The position numbers were made by a program, and so were the translations under genes. Source: Ceratobasidium sp. AG-K (Eukaryota > Basidiomycota > Agaricomycetes > Cantharellales > Ceratobasidiaceae). From it: a stretch of 64,000 nt of DNA. The stretch is taken from NCBI GenBank assembly GCA_037039685.1, contig JAWNGF010000001.1:9362001-9426000 (forward strand), given 5' to 3'. A model generated the notes under the pieces. The model was not told the origin of the DNA, did not search any database, and saw only the letters and a program-made list of their open reading frames with translations. Shown one piece after another: positions 11,690-23,338 of this stretch (the stretch's first letter is position 1; each line of letters opens with the position of its first letter).

Positions 11690-12330
11690 TCAACTGTACA
11701 GTTCCATCCCCTATCGCATTTGGGTGCCCACTTTACGCCTCGCAACATCGCGAGCGAATCAGGGGTGGGGAATAACTCATCGACGACACGATGCAAGGGG
11801 GTTTATGTCTCCTGACCTCGGCGGTGACCATTGGCTTAGCCCCTATTGGTCCTCTAAATGTTTCTCGGCACCTTGGTCGCTGGAATATCAGAGGCGGCTA
11901 ATCGAGGGCTAGCTTCCAGATACCCCTGCTCCGCGCACGATCGCAAGGGGACCGGTAAACCTATTTTCGGCACCTCGCTTCATTTATTCGACCCAGCAAT
12001 GCCAGGGTACGCATATATTTACCAATCCCCGAGCGATGTAATTCTTTGGGAACAGTTCGTCTCCAACCCATATGATAAGTTGGAATATGTCAGTCTTCCC
12101 CGGACTTATGAGCATTCTCTGTTGCAATTTGGGAAGAGCCGAGCACTGCTAGGAGCAATAGTCCGTTGGGATACTCTGAAGGCACTGATAAAATAAAGGC
12201 ATGAGTGTCCTAGGGGTCACATGATACCTGAACCAACTTCATTCTGCCTCGTGTTCAAGTCCAAGCACAGCCATGTCCTGTTATAGTCACAAATGCAAAT
12301 TTCTGAAGTGTTTGACGCCCTCTACCACAG
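11690..12330. other. Intergenic, nothing recognised
   Basis: Divergent spacer between ISU1 (minus) and the NACHT-WD40 gene (plus). The open frames seen are unsupported. Confidence 0.4.
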
Positions 12331-12333
12331 TCT

Positions 12334-15300
12334 ATGAAGATGTCAAAGTCAAAGTCAAAGTCCAAAGGATTTCGAGCCAGTGCCGCCCACGCATGGAACA
12401 AAGCATTCGGCTCACCATCGCCATCAGCGCCTCCCTCGAGGCCTACTACTCCAGTCCCGCCTGCAGTTGTGTTATCACCTCCTGCGTCTGGACCGTCGAG
12501 CGCCGCTCTACAGGCGCCGGTCGCACTCTGCCCTATGCCGAAGCGGCCCATTTCAGCGCCGCCATCTCCTGTCCTCTCTATAGCTGCGCTTCCGCTCCCG
12601 GCGCCTGCATCACGGGCCCCGTCATTGCATATTCCGGCAGCTCTCGGCGAACCTCAGTCAGCTCCAAGTAGGAGTATCGCATGGAGTGGACTGAACATGG
12701 CCCTCCGTGCGCTACACACCAGCGCCGAGTTTTTCCCACCCCTCCAATCCGTAATCGGGGGTTTGCTATCGGGCTTTAATGCGCTTGAGGCGAGTGCACT
12801 CAGTATCGTACCTCGAAAAGCGTAAACTGACTATTGTTAATCTGGTATGCAGGAAGTCACCAAGAACCAAGAAGAGTGCGAGCCGTTGGTTCGCGAACTC
12901 AAGATTATGAGTGAAACACTTAGCCGACACTTGCCCGGGATGACGGCATCCACGATGATGGACTTCATCGTTGAACAAATACAGTGCGTCTCATATCCAC
13001 ATGAGATACAGGGCAGAGATTAATACGATCCCTGTTTAGATCAAATCCAAAACCAAGTAGATGTCATCGCGAAGATCCAAGCGCGAGACTCAATCGGACG
13101 CCTCATCCAAGCGGAGCAGGTTGGAGAAGCGCTTACGAAGTGCGACCAATATATCAAGGCCATTTCCCGACAGTTGCAGGTGATTGTGCTACTGGTGTAC
13201 GAGCGCATATGTGCACATATCTGAATGCTTTTGTAGATTGACACGGATCTAAACGTACGAAGCAAGGAACAGGTAAGTAGCAGATTACTTCTAAAGTCAA
13301 CTGAGATTCACGGGGTTCGGGCTTAACAGAATGATCGACTGGAAGGCATCAAGCCCGCAAAACTCGCCGCCTATGACTCTAGCTTATCCACCGAAATAAA
13401 TCGCAGAGCTTGCACCGAAAACACTCGCACCGGCGTGCTATCCGACCTTCATACTTGGCTAGACGATCCCAATTCCCCAAATGTGTGCTGGATGAATGGT
13501 ATGGCTGGCACCGGCAAGACCACCATTGCATACACCTTTGCTCAGAGACTGGAGAGAAGAAAACTACTTGCCGTGAGCTTCTTTTGTACTCGCACCACGG
13601 CCGAGTGTCGGGAAGTTGCTCGCATTATACCCACGATTGCATACCAGCTTGCTCGATTTTCAAACCAATTCCTGGCTAATCTCTGCAATGTACTCAGGAA
13701 TGACCCGGACCTTGTTTCCCGCACGATCCCTACACAGTTCGAACAGATGATAAAGCAACCGCTGCAACAAGTGAAAGACCAAATGCCGAGGGGACTCGTA
13801 ATCATTGTCGACGCCCTAGACGAGTGTACGGCCAGCAATGGTGCAAAAGTATTTCTAGACATACTGCTTCGGGAGGCACACGATCTTCCGGTCAAGTTCT
13901 TCGTTACGAGTCGGCCTGAGCCAAGTATACAGACTGGTATCCAGGAACAGCCCGTGAGCTCACGCTCCATCTATGAACTGCATACAGTCAAACAATCAGA
14001 CGTGCAAGCCGACATCGAGCTGTATCTACGCGAAGAGTTACCGTTGGTCGAGCGAACCCAAATCCAGCGGTTGGCCACCATGTCTGGTATATTATTCATA
14101 TATGCGGCCACAGCAGTTCGATACATACAGGCTGGGGATCAGAAACAGCGCTTGAAGCTAATGTTATCAGTGGGATCAACCTCTGGAAGAAAACACGCCG
14201 AGATTGACGAACTATACGGGACCATCTTAGCTGCAGCATACGACACGAAAAGGTTAGAAGATGAAGAAGTGGAACGAATCAAACAGGTGCTCTGGACGGT
14301 TGTGTGCTCTCGCGAGCCGATCAGCATCAAGACTTTGGCGGCGGTATCAGGGATTGGTGACGAAGATAGTACATTCACTGCCCTCAGCCCCCTACAGTCC
14401 GTGCTCTATGTGTCGGAGAATCGCGAGGTTGTGTCCATCCTACACGCATCATTTTCGGACTACCTATTCAGCCCCATCCGATCGGCGAGCTTCTTCTGTG
14501 ACGCTGAACGACATGATGGATGCCTCGCGGGGCGATGCTTCGAGATCATGAAAAGCCAGCTGCGGTTCAACATCTGTGGGCTCGAGTCATCCTATGTACC
14601 GGACGAGAAGGTGCCTGGTTTTGAGAGACGCGTAGCTCAGGCGATATCGCCAACCCTTGCATACGCTTGCCGCTACTGGGCCGACCACCTGAACAAATCC
14701 CCTAAATTGGATGAACTGCATGAACAACTGGATAGATTTCTGTTGAAGCAACTGCTGTTTTGGACGGAAGTGATGAACCTGAAGCAATGGATAGGACTAG
14801 CAGCACGTATGATGCTTATGGCAAAGCTATGGATTCAGGTAACCAAACGCGAGGCCGAATATGTGAGAGAGTCGATTAACTGACTTGAATCCAGACTAGG
14901 TACTCATCCTCCAAGCTGCTGAGATTCACAGAGGACGCACGGAAGTTTGCTGTTGGTATTGCGGCAAATCCGATATCGAGTAGCACGCCGCACATATACG
15001 TATCGGGGCTGCCGTTCTGCCATCAATCAAGTCTGGTCTATATGAATCACTGCAAAAATATACAGGGTCTAATCGAACCAAAAGGCCCGGGGATAGAGAA
15101 CAGACGCGAGACTATAATCACGAGTTGGGATGTCAAGTCAAGCGCGGATTCGGTTGCATACTCCACTGATGGCATGCGAATTGCGGTTGGATGCAGGAAC
15201 GGCGATGTCCTAATCAGGGATGCATATACTGGAGCTCTGAGCTGCAATCCTCTTCAGGGTCATACCGGAACCGTCTGGTCAGTTGCGTTCTCACCCGACG

Positions 15301-15889
15301 GCACACGCATCGTCTCTGGCTCTGAAGACAACACCATCCGGATGTGGAATGCTGAAGATGGGACTGCAATCGGTGCTCCTCTTCAGGGCCATACCCATTC
15401 CGTCATGTCAGTTGCGTTCTCACCCGACGGCACACGCATCGTCTCTGGCTCTGAAGACAACACCATCCGGATGTGGAATGCTGAAGATGGGACTGCGATT
15501 GGTGCTCCTTCTCAGAGCCATACTGGCGCCGTCCAGTCGGTTGCGTACTCGCCTGACCGCACTCACGTGGTTTCTGCCTCTGGCCCGACCATCCGTACAT
15601 CAAACGCTTGCGACGGCATTCCTCCTATCGGTGCGCCTGCTAGCTCCCCTTTATTGGCCACGAACTTTATACTGAGTCTCCATGTTCAGGTCTGTGGTCC
15701 ATCACTAAAGATGGCTGGGTAGTAGACTCCTCATCTCGATTGATGTTCTGGATCCCGCCAGACCTTGTTGGTTACACCCCATTATCGCAGGATACATGGG
15801 TCGTTGGACCGAATGGAGTAATCCGCATCGACTATACTAATGTCCTGCTTGGTGAAGACTGGGCCAAATGCTATCTCAAGCGTAGATAA
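12334..15889 (+). CDS. NACHT-WD40 STAND NTPase (NLR-like), possible frame break near 13,000
   Basis: NLR-like STAND proteins act as signal-triggered switches; fungal relatives include HET-E-type incompatibility proteins. Exons are 12334-12807, 12853-12983, 13040-13179, 13237-13272, 13330-14838, 14895-15630 and 15690-15889. Exon 1 is a disordered Ser/Pro-rich leader that opens with SKSKSKSK. Exons 2-4 are a coiled, helical linker. Exon 5 is the NACHT: INRRACTENTRTG, Walker A GMAGTGKTT (13498 on), Walker B LVIIVDALDE, then FFVTSRPEP and YAATAVRYIQ. Exon 6 carries two full WD40 blades, almost identical at DNA level, and a decayed third. The tail is DGWVVDSSSRLMFWIPPDL. Between exons 2 and 3 the phases do not match by one base at the only GT-AG pair I can find. 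A 1-nt indel or sequence error is likely there. All other joins keep frame. Confidence 0.85.
15261..15640 (+). repeat. Tandem 129-bp WD40-coding repeats
   Basis: Units begin at 15261, 15390 and 15519, each opening with a CAT codon, an exact 129-bp (43-residue) period. Units 1 and 2 are nearly identical over SVAFSPDGTRIVSGSEDNTIRMWNAEDG-type sequence. Unit 3 is diverged and ends early at the intron donor at 15631. Such identity points to recent duplication or gene conversion between blades. Confidence 0.9.
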
Positions 15890-15899
15890 TCATCAGCTT

Positions 15900-16430
15900 C
15901 AGTTCCCGTGCTTCAATGTAACTGATGTGAAGTTAGCTGACGTACTATGAGAGAGTGATGTTTCTCCTGTTTTCCGCACTTCTTGGCTTTTACGTTTACT
16001 AAATCGAGTTGATGAACTTAAAAAAACACACAGATCTAACTTTCACAGCTTTGCAGAACATATACCGGCTACTCCGAAACGCGAGTTTGCCGCCAAATGG
16101 CGCGCCCTTTCAGCGATTACTCCTTTCCCTTGCGCTGCAGCTGCAGGGGCCGACTGGCTGAGACACAAACTCTCAGTTCTTGAGTTGCAGTTGCGCGAGT
16201 ACCGTGACGAGTTCTGGATTTCCATCTCGATTACATTTTGGTTTGACTAACCATTTAATCACCTAGCCATACTCCCGACCTCTCCAATCTGTAATTCAGT
16301 CACCTCGTAAGCATATATCCTCCTTACTCGGTACATTTATTATCTTCGATTTAATTCACATATCTATTCCCGGGTTTATTTGTTTCGTCCGCCACTGGCT
16401 CACAATAGGGTGATATATGTTACGCAGTAC
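15900..16430. other. Intergenic, nothing recognised
   Basis: Spacer between the NACHT-WD40 stop and the ALDH relic. Only short unsupported frames are present. Confidence 0.4.
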
Positions 16431-16435
16431 AACCC

Positions 16436-16720
16436 CAACTTACCGTCCACGCCCACTCTTTCATTCTGAACCTGGGACTGATGGGTACCAGCGCGCACGA
16501 AATTGAAGAAGACCTACCAAAGCGAGCAGGATGATTTGGACGGTGCACACTTACCGAGGCCCACTCTGCCCGAATCGCTACACTGATCTTCACATCCCTT
16601 CTTACAACTCGAGTCCAGATCCCAGTGCCGAGTCCATACGGCGACACGCATTTAAAAATCGAATAATCTCCTCTCGCCTGCCACTCAACTTTGTCAACGG
16701 GACAACCCAGCCAAAAAAAA
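16436..16720 (-). pseudogene. Aldehyde dehydrogenase C-terminal relic
   Basis: The minus strand reads GWVVPLTKLSGRREEIIRFL and then YGLGTGIWTRVVRRDVKISV, and further on RMKEWAWT. These match, in order, the segments FGPVVALTKFSG, YGLGAGIWTQDVGRAVRVSA and GMKESGIG of the intact ALDH at 20.9-23.1 kb. The pieces lie in different frames, so the copy is broken. A gtaagt-like donor survives near 16550. Upstream sequence to about 16,960 may be further decayed ALDH but I cannot align it. Confidence 0.75.
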
Positions 16721-16979
16721 GCATTCCGTCGCGTCCTCCTTGCAGGCCGTCCACCTGGGCCAGGTCATTGAGACGCGATCGAGCAAGTGTGCCCGCCGAG
16801 CCCAGACCTCTGCGAGTTTACGGCCCAGTACACCAGAACTGATTCCAGCAGCGAAATCATTTCGGCCACTTGGTGAACAAGGCGTCGCAAGTGCAAGTAT
16901 CAAGGAGTTGATAGTTAGGTCGAGAAAGAGGGGACTGCAGGTTCAGTTCGAGTAAGTAACTGTTTCGACAGGAGCCAAA

Positions 16980-19870
16980 TTTACGCTCTCTTAGTCATTT
17001 TCGCTGATTGCATCCAGGGGTACTGTCTATGGGCACGCGCGCTACAAACCCAACATCCACTTCTTGCAGCTGCATCCTCGATCCGCGATCTGGGGCGTCG
17101 ACCTCCCTGTGAGGGCCGTGCTGCTAGGTTCGATGATGCAGCAGAGACACGATGGTTGACAACCGCGGGTGACTTGGTCATCACACGTGACCATCCACCC
17201 AAACACATCGCACAAACCTCGATCAAGGGCGTTTGATCGAGGCCTTATCCGCCACCTCGACGCTCGCCAGAGCCAGCACTCTGTTTGTTAGAATACGCGC
17301 TCACTCGTTCGCGTGGAACGCCGCCTCGCGTATTGCTCTGGCCGACTGACGCACGAAGAGACCACGACATGCCCCAGGACAGAATGGGCTTGGCTTCGCA
17401 TTGCAAGGTGGGCGGAACCTTACCGTCTTGGACTAGTCATTAATATAGCACCGTACCAGGACGTGGTTAGAATTTCTGATTGGGACGTCGGCTGCACGGA
17501 TCAGCACGATCATTTACATTTACCCCGTCTGGGGCCCCCGTGACGGCACATGATCCTCGGGCGTTGCAGTCGGCGTTGCTGATACCGCATTATCACCGTG
17601 TTGCGTTCAACTACATCGTACGAAACGAAGGATTTGGAGAGGTGAAACACAAGCACATGTCGTACTCACTCTCGGTGTTTCATTCGAAACGACCCATGTG
17701 AGTCGTATGTTGTTCTTTTCCGGTCATTGCTCAGTTGAATTCGACGGTAACACCGAGATACATCCTGAACGACGCTCGAGAACTTCGCACATGTGGACGG
17801 AGCAACCGCTATTTGGATTCCATATCCGCACGAGCCACTCGACAAACGCCATGTGGAGCGCGATTTCAAAGGCGGTACGTGCTGGATACCGACTACTCGC
17901 CCTGTCTCTGATCTCAGCACAGCGGTCAATACGGCTACTAGGGGAATACCATAGGTAGATTATGGGGCGTTTAGGTCGAGGACGGACAGGACGAGGCGGA
18001 CAAGGGGACGGTATTGCGAGGCAGATTGCTCTGTTGCTGGAATGATATATTTATGTACCACTAAATACTAATCTACCATCCATCCTGCTCTGCGAGCTCT
18101 AGTCCACTACGGACTTAACACCCCAAGTGGATTGGACCACGAGATCGCCTGGGCGTTTCCCTCGCTCCGACTGGCCCTGGTTTTTTATGGATAGAAATAC
18201 GAGGGTGACTATTGAAGAGACGCGAGGAATCCCGGGTTTCCAACTCGAGTTGATGTGCAGGACACCTTGGCGCGCCGCGTTCGTACTCGAGGTGTTTATG
18301 AGCTTGTTGGGATGAACGCCGTTGAGGACTCACCACCGACCGTTCGCTAGATCAAATCGCCACTGGCCTTGTACGCCGTTCGCATACCCAACACTGCTGA
18401 TCGCCAGGGTGAACGAATGACCTAGGACGTAATGAATAGTAATTGCATTTGCCCTCGTTTCGATCGTTCCCTGGCCCTCGACACTTTGACAGCTACCAGT
18501 GGGCTACAAACCTCTTACGCTCATCACAGCTGGATTGAGCTTGGGGATCATACGCGCTATCCTCGGACATAACGAGTCGAAAGCATACCACCCAGTATCG
18601 GTAAGTCCGCGAGGAAGCCTTCGGATGCTACTATACACCTCCCTGCCAGAGTCGACCTTGGCGGTGGCGAACCGGGAGCAATCTTCACACAAGTCGAGGA
18701 ATGCGCCGGCTGTGGAAAGTAGTCCATGCCACCGACAATGGAAAAGAGAGTAAAGCAGATGTGCTGCGAGTGCGACATGAGGTGGTCTTCATTTCATGCG
18801 ACTTGATGATCACACGTGACCAGCCATCTCGGCAACCCAGCGTCGATCAGCACAATTCGACCAAGGCTTGATTCACCGTCTCGATGGTCTACTGAGATTT
18901 CCTCTGAATGATCTGTCCGCTGGTTCTTCTCTCTAAAATCATGTCTGTGCGTGGACCAAGGCGCGTACCACCCGACCTCCAAAGAACCAGAGGAGCATCT
19001 TAGCGTATTGGAAGTCAACCATCATGCAGGTAATCAAGTTTCGGCAGCTCCAAACGCTTGCTAATTTGGTTCGATAGCAGACTTGTGAGCACAGAATCGA
19101 CTGTGCGGACCACCACGAGCCGTCAGGGACCTTACTGTTCCCAGCAGATTTGGAAGTGGTCATCGAGACAGTCCAGCAGCCATTCCCAGTACGGCCTTGC
19201 CATCTATTCACACTCACGACGTCAAATTAATCGAATTGATGCTGTGGTGTCAAGAACGGGCAGGTACTTGGGTTTAATGACGATTGTGAGTCGTGCGCGC
19301 ATCCAATCTATAATATCAGGCCCTAATCAATAGAAGAGGGCTAGGTTCTTCTAGATTTTATTCTGGCTAATGTCCTAATCCATATATTCGCATGAAATTT
19401 GAGCAGAGGCGCAGGCCGCTTCTATATTCTCTGCCTATCCTATAGGGTGCTATATTTGGAAGCATCCCATAGTCTAGGTCCGTCCATGGGTAGCGCGACG
19501 GTTTGTGGACGCCAACCCATGTAGGATGCCCGTACATCCGAACGGACGAACGATACAACCACAGATACGCTAGGAGTCTTGTGCTCGCAGCTCGAGTCAA
19601 AACGTGAGTGTCGTCGGTATACCCCCTCGCCTGCGCAGTACTGCTTACAAACTGAAAAACATCCTAGAATTCACCGTTGATCGCTCCCGCTCGAGTTCCC
19701 TCCCCATTTACGATACAGAACTTTGGTCCCCTCCGCCAAACTCGCTGGTATACATACAATAATTGAGGCTCCAGTATAGACCTCGATAGACCCCATAGAC
19801 ATACCCCTGTTTCCTGGAGCGCTTAGACCTTGGCGCTTCGCCCCTGCTCAGTCGGTTGGCAATGGCATAC
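16980..19870. other. Degraded region, no intact gene recognised
   Basis: Nearly 3 kb with many short frames (for example plus 17,480-17,700, 17,698-17,958 and 18,127-18,315) that look like fragments of coding sequence but match nothing I know. Two stretches share the motif gayttgrtsatcacacgtgacca (around 17170 and 18810), with loosely similar surroundings. It may hold decayed members of the duplicated NACHT/ALDH unit. Confidence 0.3.
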
Positions 19871-19879
19871 GGCCCCTCC

Positions 19880-20415
19880 TGGTTCTGGCAACATGCATCG
19901 TCTCCAGTTCCTACGACAACACCGTTCGCGTGTGGCGCGTTCGAGATGGGACTGCTGTGGGCGATCCGCTGAAGGGTCACAGGCGCCCTGTTCAGCCGGT
20001 GGCATGCTCTTCTGACGGTACATGCATTGTCTCTGGCTCTTGGGACAGAACCATCCGCACGTGGAATGCCCAGCATGGGCTGTAATTAGCGCTCCTCCAG
20101 AGGCTTGTACCGATTCTGTTTACTCGGTTGCGGCCTCCACCGACAACAAGCGTACTGTCTCTGGTTGCGGCGATTACGAAACTCATACGATCGGTACCCG
20201 TAACAGCACACCAGTAGCCAACACGTCGCTGAGTTCTCCTATGAGGTCATGGGTTGTATATTGACTTGTTTCATTTTAGATACTTGGATGATTACTAAGG
20301 ATGACTGGGCGACAGACTCCAGCTCTCACTTGCACTTTTGGCTTTCATCCAACCTTGCTCGTTGCTTTCCGTTGTCACACAACCCTTGGGTCATCGGGTC
20401 TATCGGAGAAACAGA
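19880..20415 (+). pseudogene. WD40-repeat C-terminal relic of a NACHT-WD40 gene
   Basis: The plus strand encodes CIVSSSYDNTVRVWRVRDGT and the next blade CIVSGSWDRTIRTWN, followed by a stop (20083-20085). Further on come DSVYSVAASTDNKRTVSG and DDWATDSSSHLHFW in changed frames. The last block matches the post-WD40 tail GWVVDSSSRLMFW of the intact gene at 12.3-15.9 kb, so this is the 3' end of a paralogue. No NACHT domain remains upstream. Confidence 0.75.
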
Positions 20416-20904
20416 GTTGACTATCTTGGCTTCTTCCCTGTGATGAATGGTACGAATGCAACTTTCTTTGACTGCGTTCCGCCCTTTTGTACCCCAGATA
20501 GAACTATGTGCTGATAACCATCCGAGGTATTCAATGAATGTGGCACGCCATTTAATCGCATTGTGGTGTTTCCCGAGCATAGCAGTCTCACTCCAAAGCT
20601 GGAATCTTTGAGTACCCCAAGCATGCGTTTAACGATGGACACGCCTAGGGAAGCGTGACAGGAGAAGGAAAGTGGATTGGCTATGGACAATACACGGGGC
20701 CATATAGGTCCTCGGACCCTGACCCTGAACCCCTACTACACCGATTGTCAATGATGAGTTGTTTCCGCGGCTGTTGCTTTTCGCATAACGGACCTTGAAT
20801 ATCAAGCCTAGAATAATGCATAGTCATATTTCTCATACTTTAAATCACACACATATCGACTAAATTTCTTAGATTGGTCTTGGTTCTATAAGCAAACCAA
20901 TCCT

Positions 20905-23068
20905 TCAACCATATCGCCTCTCGTCATCGGAATCCGCGAACCAGTCATCCCTTTGACGCATGCCTTCAATACTGGATGTGTTGATAATCGTCGATTTGCT
21001 TTGAGTGTCTACCGCCCAAGTCCGTTAGACCAACACACCCCGAACGAGCTGCTACTAACTTACAGCTCTCATACGCCTCCACACCGTTTTCCCTTCCAAT
21101 TCCGCTCTCCTTCATCCCTCCCCTACACCAAGTAAGCACACACCCAGAAAATAGTAGAACAGATTCACCAAGGCGAACTCGGGTCATTTCGATGATGCGC
21201 ATTCACCCATACCAAACCTGCCTCGATTGCCGCACTAACCCTCACAGCCCTCCCCACATCCTGCGTCCAGATCCCCGCACCTAGCCCGTATTTGCATGCA
21301 TTCGCTAACCGGATCGCTTCCTTTTCTCCACTAAACTTGGTCAAGGCGACCACCGGACCAAATACCTCTTCTTGCCATAGCTCGTCTGTCGTTTGTACAC
21401 CTTCGACTAGGGTAGGAGGGAAAAAGTTTCCGTTTTTGCGGGGGAACGAGTCAAGTGGGGATGGAGAGGTTAGGCGTTTCCCGCCGGTCAGGATGTGTGT
21501 GTGTGCCGGGAGTCGGGCGACGGCTTGTTCTGTTCGACTGAGCGAAGCCGGGGAGATGAGTGGTCCAATTGTCGACTTTGGGTTCATGGCTATTTCGGCC
21601 GTCGGTCAAGGCAAGCAGGTCGAATTTAGGGACTCACGATTGCCCATGCGCTCCTCGATACTTTTGGCTTTAGCGACCAAAGCACTCACGAACTGGTCGT
21701 ATATGCGATCTTCCACAATCAATCTTGTCCCGCTGACGCATGTCTGACCCGAGGCGACAAAGCAGGCAAATGCCGCACCTTCATTGAGTTCGCAAATTGA
21801 AGCCAAATAAAATAGTTTCCGTCACCCACCATTGACAGCAGTCTCGAGATCTGCATCGCCAAACACTACGATCGGTGCTTTGCCTCCAAGCTCCGCAGTA
21901 TACGAAGCGAGGTTTTTACCCACAACCGAACCAATTGCACGACCGGCTGTGGTACCCGCCTAGTGAGATCTCCGATTAGCAGTTAATTTTAGATAAATCT
22001 AAGTAGTATATGCGCACCGTAACGTCGACTTTGCGGAGAAGGGGGTGGGATACGATGGCTTGGCCAGTTTCCGGTCCTCCAGGGAGAATTTGCAAAGTTG
22101 ATGGAGGTACTGGGAGTTGTTAGGGACATTCTGAACAGGTATGATCGACTTACCTCCTGCCTCGACTGCGAGCTCTGCAAACTCCAGTACGGTTATAGGC
22201 GCCAACTATGATCCATGAGTATAGATACCGATGGTCAACTGTGTCACATACCTCAGATGGCTTTACTATCTATCAGATTATTAGTTTTCGAAAACGCATA
22301 TAATCTGGGCAATTGACTTACCACACTGTTCCCTGCCGCTAGAGCCGGAGCGATTTTCTTAACCGCAATCAACAATGGGTGATTGAAGGGCTAAGAAAAA
22401 TTAGGGTAGAGTCTTACACTTGGATCAGGAATTTACCGTAATCTGCGCGACAACTCCCAGTGGCACTCTTGTCACATAGTTCAAGAGCGGACCATGTGTC
22501 GGCGCTACAAGTCCCGGCTGAGTTCTCACTAACGCCGCAAAATAATCACTACCACCAAACACTTAGTCGACTTCAAGAAAATGAGAAATTACTCACATCC
22601 ACTCGGGCAGCCTCGCCAACTGGACTTTCATTTCTCGAATCGTCCTGCCAGTCTGCAAACTTTCGACTTGAGCTAAATCGGGTACGCGAGCTTCGAGTAA
22701 GCGGGCTAGGCGAGTCAGAACTTTTGCACGCTGTAGGACTGGGGCGTGAGACCAGGTTCCGGCTGTAAAGGCTTCTTGCGCTGCGGTTATAGCAGACTCG
22801 ACGTCCGAGGGAGAGGCCGAGGTGACGTTGGTGAGAGCTTCATTGGTCGCTGGATTCAGAACCGGGATGCTAGACAGCTAGTTGATGAAATTAATAATTT
22901 CGAGTAGTAAATAAACGTACACTGCCCCGGTCCCTTCGATAAACTTTCCTCCGACGTGCGGTCCATATTGTGCCCGCTACAAACTCGTTGGTTGATCACT
23001 AACAGCCAAGACCTCGACTCACTACTCACTATTAGCGACGCCGCTCTCCTGGCCGGGGTCGCGAACAT
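20905..23068 (-). CDS. NAD(P)-dependent aldehyde dehydrogenase
   Basis: It oxidises an aldehyde to the acid with NAD(P)+; substrate unknown. About eleven short exons keep phase. The N-terminus MFATPARRAASLI may be a mitochondrial presequence. Then follow YGPHVGGKFIEGTG, LNPATNEALTNV, the cofactor block APALAAGNSVIVKPSE, LQILPGGPETGQAIVSHP and the Glu-containing ELGGKAP. The catalytic cysteine lies in FVASGQTCVSGTR. Further blocks are LWQEEVFGPVVALTKFSG and the C-terminal GGMKESGIG. The final exon is inferred from ...DDWFADSDDERRYG ending at 20905; its junction is the weakest, because two donors (near 21096 and 21084) are possible. It lies tail-to-tail with the WD40 relic. A LINE inserted 78 bp upstream of the start, within its CACGTG box. 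Confidence 0.9.
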
Positions 23069-23145
23069 GTTGCTGCCAGAGTTAGGCTTGGTTGAGTAGT
23101 TGGAGCTTCATATCCTCTGACCGTGCTTGATCGGCTTGATCATGG

Positions 23146-23159
23146 CACGTGATCGCTAC
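23146..23159. repeat. LINE target-site duplication, left copy (with CACGTG)
   Basis: cacgtgatcgctac is repeated exactly at 32766-32779, on the far side of the whole nested island. It immediately precedes the LINE poly(A) (seen as T24 on the plus strand). The copy begins with the CACGTG box 78 bp upstream of the ALDH start. Confidence 0.9.
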
Positions 23160-23338
23160 TTTTTTTTTTTTTTTTTTTTTTTTAAATACGTTATATTGGC
23201 TACAAGAACACAAGGTCTAACCGCCGAGAGACAAAGCCGAGACAATTATACGAAGGTAAAGAAGAGTAGTGCAGTGGCTGGTAGGTGTACGTTAAGCAAG
23301 CGCCTAAGGTGCGTAAAGAAGACTAAGGACCAACTATA

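Noticed and set aside
11022..11912. 296-codon plus-strand open frame over ISU1
   Set aside because: It lies antisense to all ISU1 exons and introns, and the ISU1 model explains the region completely.
23160..23183. T24 run as a simple repeat or terminator
   Set aside because: It is the poly(A) tail of the minus-strand LINE, as shown by the adjacent target duplication.
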